A stretch of 27,005 bases of DNA, taken from assembly GCF_947378715.1 (NCBI RefSeq), contig NZ_CANCLE010000038.1, positions 1 through 27,005 on the forward strand, given 5' to 3'. This document shows positions 15,797 through 23,862 of the stretch, piece after piece. Source of the stretch: Phenylobacterium aquaticum. GTDB taxonomy: Bacteria > Pseudomonadota > Alphaproteobacteria > Caulobacterales > Caulobacteraceae. The position numbers were made by a program, and so were the translations under genes. Under the pieces are notes generated by a model. It was given only the letters and a program-made list of their open reading frames with translations, was not told where the DNA came from and did no database searches. Each line of letters opens with the position of its first letter. Position 1 is the first letter of the stretch.

Positions 15797-15838
15797 GGGG
15801 GCTCCGGGGCGGCGTGACGCGATGACGGTCTCACAAGC

Positions 15839-16447
15839 CTAGGACGCCACGGCCTCTGGCGGAAGCGACAGATAGCCGAGGATCGCCCGGGTCAGGCGCA
15901 TCTCCAGGCCGGAGGTCGCGCCGCGGTCCAGGGCCGCGTCGATCAGGCCCCGGGACATGTGCAGTATGTCCAGCGCCGCCTCGCGGTCCCCCAGCCGCCG
16001 TTCGGCCAGGAAGGCGGCCAGGGCGTCGGCCACCCGCCGGTCCCGCCCCCGGGCCTCGGCCGTCAAGTTCAGCCTCTGCTCCTCCAGGTCCAGCAGGCGC
16101 GACAGCCTGGGCCGGGCCGCCTGGTGGGCCACCGCCACCCGCGCCAGGGTGAAGATCGCTCCGGCCAGTCCCAGGCGGGTGACGCCGCGCAGGGCCTCGC
16201 CGAGCGCCTGGTCGAAGGCCTGCGCCTCCCGCCGGATCAGGGCGGCCATGATCGCGTCCTTGCCGGGGAAGTACTGGTAGAGCGAGCCGACGCTGACCCC
16301 GGCGCGCCGGGCCACGGCGTTGGTGTTGAAACCCTCCAGCCCGCCCTCTTCCAGAATGCGAGCCCCGGCCTCGACCACCGCCGCCACCGTGGCCTCGGCC
16401 CGGGCCTGGCGGGGCCGTTTGCGGGGCGTGACAAGATCGGAGGTCAT
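15839..16447 (-). CDS. TetR/AcrR-family regulator
   Basis: This is a 202-residue protein. The N-terminal helix-turn-helix (about residues 41-60) contains NTNAVARRAGVSVGSLYQYFPGKDAIMAAL, the typical TetR recognition helix SVGSLYQYF. The C-terminal half (about 75-200) is helical and should bind ligand and dimerise. ATG 16447 is preferred over 16486 and 16513, because the earlier starts would put two palindromes of the divergent promoter region inside the coding sequence; none has a strong Shine-Dalgarno. Likely targets are its own promoter, the downstream creatininase and the divergent darcynin gene. Confidence 0.86.
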   Translation of the reverse strand: MTSDLVTPRKRPRQARAEATVAAVVEAGARILEEGGLEGFNTNAVARRAGVSVGSLYQYFPGKDAIMAALIRREAQAFDQALGEALRGVTRLGLAGAIFTLARVAVAHQAARPRLSRLLDLEEQRLNLTAEARGRDRRVADALAAFLAERRLGDREAALDILHMSRGLIDAALDRGATSGLEMRLTRAILGYLSLPPEAVAS

Positions 16448-16471
16448 AGGTGGGGATGCGAGTCCGCTAGT

Positions 16472-16501
16472 TGAGCTTTTGCTCATATTGTTCGCCGAAC
16501 A
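16472..16501. promoter_or_regulatory. Two palindromes between TetR and darcynin genes
   Basis: TGAGC-TTTT-GCTCA (16472-16485) and TGTTCG-C-CGAACA (16489-16501) are both perfect palindromes, three bases apart, in the 77-bp region between the divergent genes. Either could be the TetR operator, as such sites commonly lie there. Which one is used is not visible. Confidence 0.55.
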
Positions 16502-16524
16502 GCGATCTAACAAGGACCACGATC

Positions 16525-16866
16525 ATGACCGCCGGCCAAGCCCCCGTTTTCACCCTGTTCATGCTGTTGAGGTCGCACCCCGACTGGCTGGCCCTGTCGC
16601 GCGCCGAGCGCGGGGCCTATGTCGCCGCCGAGGTCGCCCCGGTCCTGGCCCGCTGGCCCCAGGTGCGTTTGCGGTTCTATGACGCCGAGGCCTTCACCGG
16701 CCGCTGCACCGACGTGGCGGTGTTCGAGACCTCAGACCTCGCGGCCTACGCCTTCCTGGTCGACGGCCTGCGCGACATCGCCTTCCTGGGCCGCCCCTAT
16801 TTCGAGGTGGTGGAGATCATTCCGGCCCTGGAGGACGGCTACAGGGCCTATGACGCCGTAGCTTGA
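16525..16866 (+). CDS. Darcynin-family protein
   Basis: This is a 113-residue protein that I recognise as the darcynin family (a small protein of unknown function). It has FTLFMLLRSHPDWLALSRAERGAYVAAE, VRLRFYDAEAFTGRCTDVAVFETSDLAAYAFLVDGLRD, and the strongly conserved PYFEVVEIIPALEDGYRAYD. The fold is probably a small alpha-beta (ferredoxin-like) barrel subunit. ATG 16525 has AAGGA upstream at about 9 bases. It is divergent from the TetR gene and likely its target. Its last 19 bases overlap, tail to tail, the end of the P450 gene. Confidence 0.8.
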   Translation: MTAGQAPVFTLFMLLRSHPDWLALSRAERGAYVAAEVAPVLARWPQVRLRFYDAEAFTGRCTDVAVFETSDLAAYAFLVDGLRDIAFLGRPYFEVVEIIPALEDGYRAYDAVA

Positions 16867-18236
16867 CGGGGCCGCAGGATCATCGGCAGGCCGCCAGCCG
16901 GGCGCATGGTCACCCGGTGGTGGATCGCCACCCTGTGGCCAGGCTTGAGCTCGAGGTGGAAGCGCTGGGCCACGGTCGCCAGGATCAACAGCGCCTCGGC
17001 GACCGCAAACTGGGCGCCGATACAGACCCGGGGCCCGCCGCTGAACGGCACATAGGCGAAGCGGGGCCGCTCGGTTCCAGGCGCAAAGCGCTCGGGATCG
17101 AACCGCTCCGGCCGGTCCCACAGGTCGCGATGGCGGTGGATGATCCAGGGCACGACGGCGACATTGGCCCCCTTGGGAATCTTCGCCCCGCAGATCTCGT
17201 CGGCTTCCACCGCCAGGCGCGAGGAGGTGCCCGGCGCCGGCGGGTAGAGCCGCATGGTCTCGTCCAGCACCATGCGGGCATAGGTCAGGTTCGGCAGGTC
17301 GGCGACCGTGGGCGTCCGCCCGCCCAGCACCCGGTCGAGCTCCTCATGCAGCCGGGCCTCGACGGCCGGATGCTGGGACAGCACGTACCAGACCCAGGCC
17401 ATGGCGGCGGCGGTGGTCTCGTGGCCGGCCAGGAAGATGGTCACCACCTCGTCACGCACCTCGGCGGCGGTCATCTTCGCCCCGGTCTCGGAATCCCGGG
17501 CGGCGATCAGGCGGGCCAGCAGATCCTTGGGCGCGGCGTCGCCCAGGGCCTCGCGCTCGGCGATCATGGCGGCGATGGCGGCGTCCAGCTCGGCGAAGAT
17601 CGCCCGCACCTTGCGGCTCAGGGTCTTGAACATCAGGCCCGACAGCCCCGGGACCAGGAACAGCGGATTGAACGTCAAGGTCGCCATCACCCGGGTGAGC
17701 GCAGTCTCGACGCCGCGCGCGCTCACCGCCCCGCCGGCCGAGAACATGGTCAGGCCGATGATCTCCAGGGTCAGGTCGCTCATCTCCCGCGCCACGTCGA
17801 CCTCCGTTCCCGCGGGCAGGCCCGCCCAATGGTCGGTGAAGGTCTGGGCCGCGGCCGCCATCACCGGGCCGTAGGCGGCCACCGAGGGCGGGGCGAAAGC
17901 CGGGGCCATGGTGCGGCGGTGGGCCCGCCAGGTCTCGCCCTCGCTGGACAACAGGCCGTCGCCGAACGCGGCCTGGAAGAACCGTCGCTCCATCAGGGTC
18001 TTGGGATAGTTGGCGACATTGTCGAGCAGGACCCGCTTCACCCCCTCGGGGTCGGAGACGAAGACCCAGGTCCCCAGGATCGAGCGCTGGACATAGACCG
18101 GTTGCTCATAGGCCTGGACCGGAATGCCTGGGAACGGGGTCTCGGGATCCTGGCCGCTGAGCATCATGCGGGCCTTGGCCGGCGGCGGCTTGGCGCCCAC
18201 CAGCAAGGGTTCGGACGCGAGGTCGATGGCCGTCAT
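16848..18236 (-). CDS. Cytochrome P450
   Basis: This is a 462-residue haem-thiolate mono-oxygenase. It shows the I-helix oxygen-activation motif AGHETTAAAMAW (about residue 270), the K-helix ETMRLYPPAP (E-x2-R), the PERF region FDPERFAPG, and the haem loop FSGGPRVCIGAQ with C405. The WRAHRRTMAPAF C-helix is present. No transmembrane anchor is evident, so it should be soluble and need separate redox partners, none of which lies beside it. The substrate is unknown; the long, AGHETT-type sequence resembles the CYP102/CYP4-like fatty-acid or alkane group more than camphor-type enzymes. It is divergent from a TetR gene and faces a triple operator (18261-18313). Confidence 0.95.
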   Translation of the reverse strand: MTAIDLASEPLLVGAKPPPAKARMMLSGQDPETPFPGIPVQAYEQPVYVQRSILGTWVFVSDPEGVKRVLLDNVANYPKTLMERRFFQAAFGDGLLSSEGETWRAHRRTMAPAFAPPSVAAYGPVMAAAAQTFTDHWAGLPAGTEVDVAREMSDLTLEIIGLTMFSAGGAVSARGVETALTRVMATLTFNPLFLVPGLSGLMFKTLSRKVRAIFAELDAAIAAMIAEREALGDAAPKDLLARLIAARDSETGAKMTAAEVRDEVVTIFLAGHETTAAAMAWVWYVLSQHPAVEARLHEELDRVLGGRTPTVADLPNLTYARMVLDETMRLYPPAPGTSSRLAVEADEICGAKIPKGANVAVVPWIIHRHRDLWDRPERFDPERFAPGTERPRFAYVPFSGGPRVCIGAQFAVAEALLILATVAQRFHLELKPGHRVAIHHRVTMRPAGGLPMILRPRQATAS

Positions 18237-18260
18237 GTCAGCTCCTCCGGTCGCCGGCTG

Positions 18261-18313
18261 TTTAACGCCGTTAAGTGAACTTTACGCCGTTAAATGAGAT
18301 TTACAACGTTAAA
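18261..18313. promoter_or_regulatory. Triple TetR-type operator between P450 and regulator
   Basis: Three near-palindromes occur: TTTAACGCCGTTAAG (18261-18275), TTTACGCCGTTAAA (18281-18294) and TTTACAACGTTAAA (18300-18313). The GTTAA half-sites are at 18270, 18289 and 18308, exactly 19 bp apart. This AT-rich array lies in the 97-bp gap between the divergent genes, where a TetR protein would repress both. Which promoters overlap it is not visible. Confidence 0.8.
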
Positions 18314-18333
18314 GGCATGGTCGAGGAACAGAC

Positions 18334-19035
18334 ATGGCCCTGCCGCTTCGTCCTCCTCGCCCGCCGCGTCCGCCCCGGCCTCCGCGCCCGCCAAGGCCGC
18401 CCTCGACCATGCGCCGGCCGCAGCTGACCCTGGAGATGGTGCTCGAGGCCGCCGCCCGGGTCCTGGAGCGTGAGGGCTATGAGGGCCTGACCATGCGCGC
18501 GGTGGCCAGCGAAATGCGGGTCCAGGCCCCGGCGCTCTATTGGTATGTCGACTCCAAGGAAGCCCTGGAGGTGGCGCTCTATGAGCATCTGATGGCCGAC
18601 CTGGCCTTCGAGGTGCGGGGCGAGGACTGGCGCGAGGATATCCGCCGCATGGCCCAGCAGATGCGCGCCCACCTGCTCAGCCGCCGCGATTTCGGCCGCC
18701 TGCGGCCGCGCGGCTTCGTCGTGGGCCTCAGCTCGATGGCCCAGACCGAGATCGTGCTCGGCGTGCTGCTGGGCGCGGGCCTCGGGCCGCGCGACGCCTT
18801 CTACGCCCTGACCACCGGCTTCGATTATGTGCTCAGCTGGGCGATCGGCGAGGCCAGCATCGGCGAACGCCAGGCGCCGGCGATCAGCGAGGCCGACAAG
18901 CTCATGCTGGCCGGCGGGGCCTATCCCCATTTCACCTCGTTGATGGCGGCCTTCACCGAGCCCGGCGACGTCGACGAACAGTTCCTGTTCGGCCTGAACT
19001 GCCTGATCGCCGGCTTTGAGCGGCTGATTCCGTAA
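18334..19035 (+). CDS. TetR/AcrR-family regulator with (Arg-Pro-Pro)6 N-terminus
   Basis: This is a 233-residue protein. An unusual tract of six RPP units (residues 6-23) precedes the first helix. The helix-turn-helix follows (about 48-70: TMRAVASEMRVQAPALYWYVDSKEALEVAL, with recognition helix APALYWYV). The C-terminal ligand-binding domain (about 80-233) resembles the TetR_C type found in tetracycline-repressor-like proteins. ATG 18334 is supported by GAGGA 6 bases upstream; the internal ATG at 18409 has no Shine-Dalgarno. It probably represses the divergent P450 and itself through the three operator copies. Downstream is acs, 69 bp away. Confidence 0.9.
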   Translation: MALPLRPPRPPRPPRPPRPPRPPSTMRRPQLTLEMVLEAAARVLEREGYEGLTMRAVASEMRVQAPALYWYVDSKEALEVALYEHLMADLAFEVRGEDWREDIRRMAQQMRAHLLSRRDFGRLRPRGFVVGLSSMAQTEIVLGVLLGAGLGPRDAFYALTTGFDYVLSWAIGEASIGERQAPAISEADKLMLAGGAYPHFTSLMAAFTEPGDVDEQFLFGLNCLIAGFERLIP

Positions 19036-19104
19036 GGTCGCCTGTTGCGCCCACGGCCTTCGTCCGCATAACTCCCGGTCAAAGCGAAAAAGGGAGTGCG
19101 TACG

Positions 19105-21041
<1,937 letters not shown>

Positions 21042-21042
<1 letters not shown>

Positions 21043-21674
21043 TGACCCGGCGCGCCGCCGCCCTGGTCCTGCTGGCCTGGGCCGCCGCGCTCCCGTGCGG
21101 CGCGGCCTGGGCGCAGGCGGCCCCGCCGCTCGAACCGACGTCCGCCGAGGCCGCGGCCCTCGACCAGGGGCGCGGCTTCGTCGAGGTGACCCCGGATCCC
21201 GACGGGGCCTCGGGCTTCATCCGCGCCGGGATCGACATCGCCGCCCCGCGCGAGGTGGTCTGGCGGGTGATGACCGATTGCGCCCTCGCCCCCCGGATCT
21301 CGGTGGGGCTGAAATCCTGTCGCGTCCTGCAGCGCGATCCCCAGGGCCGCTGGGACGTGCGCGAGCACGTCTCCCGCCTGATCCCGGTGCTGCCGCAGAT
21401 CCGCACGGAATTCCGCACCGACTACGCGCCGATCGAGGGTTTCGCCTATCGTCGCACCGGCGGCGACATGAAGGTGCTGGAGGGGCGCTGGCGGCTGATC
21501 GTCCTGCCGGGCGGCCAGGTCAGGGTGATCTCCGAGGGCCGCGCCCAGGCGCCCTTTGTCCTGCCCGGCGCCATGGCCCGCCTGGTCCTGCGCCGTGAGG
21601 CGGTCATGGCGCTCGCCGCCCTGAAGCGCGAAAGTTTGGCTCTGGCCGCCCAGAGGGTTAAGTCCGGCCCATGA
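21042..21674 (+). CDS. Exported SRPBCC-superfamily protein
   Basis: This is a 210-residue protein with a signal peptide (RRAAALVLLAWAAALPCGAAWA, cleavage about AWA|QA). The mature part has the START-like pattern of the SRPBCC fold: GFIRAGIDIAAPREVVWRVMTDCALAPRI, RWDVREHVSRLIPVLPQIRTEFRTDY and a C-terminal helix. It likely binds a hydrophobic ligand in the periplasm; the substrate is unknown. The GTG start shares its G with the acs stop; the ATG of the next gene overlaps its stop (ATGA). The longer upstream frame is acs read out of frame. Confidence 0.85.
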
Positions 21675-22651
21675 CCCCGAATCTTCCCGCTCCCCTGCGC
21701 CTGGCCGCCGATCGTCTGATGGAGGGCGTGGCCCGGGCCGGCGTCGCCGAGCGCGCCGACAAGATCTCCCAGGCCTATCGCGCCGGCCGCAGCTCGGCGG
21801 CGGTGATCAAGGACGCCGAGGACGCCCAGGCCTATGTGCTGGCCCGGCTGCCGGCCACCTACGCCGCCTGCGCCCGGGCCTTCGACGAGGCCGCCCGCAT
21901 CGCGCCGGACTTCCGCCCGCTGAGCCTGCTGGACGCCGGCGCGGGTCCAGGCGGCGCGGGATGGGCGGCGCTGGAGACCTGGTCCTCCCTCGATCGCGCC
22001 GTGCTGCTGGATTCCAACCGCGCCTTCCTGGCCATGGCCGGGACCCTGGCCGAGGGCGGCCCCGAGGCCCTGGCCCTGGCGGAGCGTCGGGTCGCCGACC
22101 TCGCCCAGCCCAAGGACTGGCCGGTGGCCGACCTGGTGGTCGCCAGCTACGCCCTGGCCGAGATCGCCCCTGCTGCCCAGGCCGCCACGGTGGCCGGGCT
22201 CTGGGCGGTTTGCGCCGGCCTGCTGGTCCTGGTCGAGCCCGGCACGCCGGATGGCTACGCCCGCATCCTCGCCGCCCGCGACCTGTTGATCGCCCAAGGC
22301 GCCCAGATCCTGGCCCCCTGTCCCCACGCCCAGGCCTGCCCCCTGGTCGCGCCGGACTGGTGCCACTTCGTCCAGCGCCTGCCGCGCAGCCGCGACCACA
22401 AGCTCGCCAAGGGGGCCGATGCGCCCTTCGAGGACGAGAAGTTCATCTATCTGGCCGCCGCCCAGCCGCATGTGGCGGCCCTGGCCCGCACCGCCCGGGT
22501 GATCGCCCCGGCCCGCACGCTCAAGCCCGCCATCACGCTCAAGCTCTGCACGCCGGAAGGCGCGATGGAGCACCGCGACTTTCCCCGCCGCGACAAGCCG
22601 ACCTATGCCAGCGTTCGCCGGCTCGACTGGGGCGACACGCTGGAAAGCTAA
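21671..22651 (+). CDS. Rsm22/METTL17-family small ribosomal subunit protein
   Basis: This is a 326-residue protein of the Rsm22 family, methyltransferase-like proteins that in mitochondria (METTL17) bind the small ribosomal subunit. A degenerate SAM-fold motif (LSLLDAGAGPGGAGWAAL) starts near residue 84. Four cysteines, C217, C223 and C231 (CPHAQACPLVAPDWCHF) and C293 (TLKLCTPEGAM), have the CX5CX7C plus distant fourth pattern of the family's iron-sulfur cluster. FEDEKFIYLAA and the end segment are also family-like. ATG overlaps the SRPBCC stop (ATGA). Its physical link to acs is not explained. Confidence 0.87.
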   Translation: MTPNLPAPLRLAADRLMEGVARAGVAERADKISQAYRAGRSSAAVIKDAEDAQAYVLARLPATYAACARAFDEAARIAPDFRPLSLLDAGAGPGGAGWAALETWSSLDRAVLLDSNRAFLAMAGTLAEGGPEALALAERRVADLAQPKDWPVADLVVASYALAEIAPAAQAATVAGLWAVCAGLLVLVEPGTPDGYARILAARDLLIAQGAQILAPCPHAQACPLVAPDWCHFVQRLPRSRDHKLAKGADAPFEDEKFIYLAAAQPHVAALARTARVIAPARTLKPAITLKLCTPEGAMEHRDFPRRDKPTYASVRRLDWGDTLES

Positions 22652-22663
22652 ACTGCTCCCCCA

Positions 22664-22712
22664 AGGAGGGCGCGGCGAGCGGGGCGAGGGAGAGGGGCTA
22701 GCCATGCCCCTC
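22664..22712. repeat. Partial intergenic repeat and hairpin after the Rsm22 gene
   Basis: CG-rich purine-tract sequence (GGCGAGCGGGGCGAGGG) resembles the right arm of the 12068-12190 element. It ends in a perfect 7-bp hairpin, GAGGGGC-TAGCCAT-GCCCCTC (22692-22712), 41 bases after the Rsm22 stop. No T-run follows. It may mark the operon end or stabilise the transcript. Confidence 0.5.
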
Positions 22713-22793
22713 GACCCGGACCATGTTGCGCGCCCCGCCCATCCGCATTTCCGGGCGGCTCAGATTTCAAAAACCAACAGGGAGGGCTCACAC

Positions 22794-23777
22794 ATGCCCA
22801 TCAGCCGTGAAATCCATCTGGTCGAGCGCCCGAAGGCGATGCCGACCCCCGATCAGTTCGCGCTTGTGGAGACTGAGGTCGGCGACGCGCCGGACGGCGG
22901 CGTCCTGGTCCAGAACCTCTATATGTCGGTCGACCCGGCCATGCGGCCCCGGCTGACCGCCGGCCAGGCCCTGGGCGAGGCGATGATGGGCGGGGCTCTC
23001 GGTCGCGTCGTCCAGTCCAAGAGCAGCGACTTCGCGGTCGGCGACCTGGTCTCCAACCGCATGGGCTTCCGCGAATATTTCACCTCCGACGGCAAGGGCC
23101 TGACCAAGCTGGCCGCTGATCCGGAGCTGTCGGTCACCACCCACATGCATGTGCTGGGCATGACGGGCTTCACGGCCTACGGCGGCCTGCTGCACATCGG
23201 GCAGCTGAAGGAAGGCGAGCAGGTGTTCGTCTCCACGGCGGCGGGCGCGGTGGGCTCGGTCGCCGCCCAGATCGCCAAGCTCAAGGGCTGCTATGTGGTG
23301 GGCTCCACCGGGTCCGCCGACAAGGCCGCCTGGCTGAAGGACGAGGTCGGGCTCGACGCGGTGATCAACTACAAGGACGCCCCGATCCGCCAGGCCCTGG
23401 AGGCCGCCACGCCCAAGGGCATCGACGTCTATTTCGACAATGTCGGCGGCGATCACCTGGAGGCGGCCCTGCGCCGCATGAACACGCTCGGCCGCATTCC
23501 GGTCTGCGGCTTCATCTCCGGCTACAATTCCGGCCATTCCAACGTCTCGAACCTGTCGAACATCATCTATTCGCGGGTCATGCTGCGCGGCTTCGTGGGT
23601 ACGGACTTCATGCACCTCTATGGGGATTTCCAGCGCGACATGGCCGCCTGGCTGAAGGCCGGCCAGGTCAAGTACCAGGAGACGATCCTGGACGGCATCG
23701 CCAATGCGCCGACCGCTCTGATCGGCCTCTTGAACGGGGCCAATTCCGGCAAGATGCTGGTCAAGCTGGCCGACTGA
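22794..23777 (+). CDS. Zinc-independent MDR-family NADP-dependent oxidoreductase
   Basis: This is a 327-residue protein of the prostaglandin/leukotriene B4 reductase-like branch of medium-chain dehydrogenases. It has a GroES-like N-terminal domain (LYMSVDPAMRPRLT), a Rossmann domain with AAGAVGSVAAQIAKLKGCYVVGS (nucleotide motif AxxGxxG, consistent with NADP(H)), FDNVGGDHLEAALRRMN, and the late VNP-like GFVGTDFMHLYGDF. It should reduce 2-alkenals, enones or quinone-like substrates; the natural substrate is unknown. ATG 22794 has a strong AGGGAGGG 7 bases upstream. It is monocistronic or starts a new unit after the repeat. Confidence 0.92.
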   Translation: MPISREIHLVERPKAMPTPDQFALVETEVGDAPDGGVLVQNLYMSVDPAMRPRLTAGQALGEAMMGGALGRVVQSKSSDFAVGDLVSNRMGFREYFTSDGKGLTKLAADPELSVTTHMHVLGMTGFTAYGGLLHIGQLKEGEQVFVSTAAGAVGSVAAQIAKLKGCYVVGSTGSADKAAWLKDEVGLDAVINYKDAPIRQALEAATPKGIDVYFDNVGGDHLEAALRRMNTLGRIPVCGFISGYNSGHSNVSNLSNIIYSRVMLRGFVGTDFMHLYGDFQRDMAAWLKAGQVKYQETILDGIANAPTALIGLLNGANSGKMLVKLAD

Positions 23778-23803
23778 TCCGCTCCATCTGACAAACCCGT
23801 AAT

Positions 23804-23857
23804 CTTCCCTGGGGGCTCGCCGGTGATAGGGTCGGGCGCCTTCAGTCCCCAGGGAAG
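23804..23857 (+). promoter_or_regulatory. Inverted repeat that could sequester the M16 ribosome binding site
   Basis: CTTCCCTGGGG (23804-23814) and CCCCAGGGAAG (23847-23857) are perfect 11-bp inverted repeats with a 32-base spacer. The right arm contains AGGGAAG, the only plausible Shine-Dalgarno of the M16 gene (ATG 23863), so an RNA stem would hide it. Whether both arms are in the transcript depends on an unidentified promoter. Confidence 0.55.
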
Positions 23858-23862
23858 TCTCC

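Noticed and set aside
23778..23862. Known riboswitch ahead of the M16 gene.
   Set aside because: The sequence matches no riboswitch core that I recognise; only the single inverted repeat is supported.
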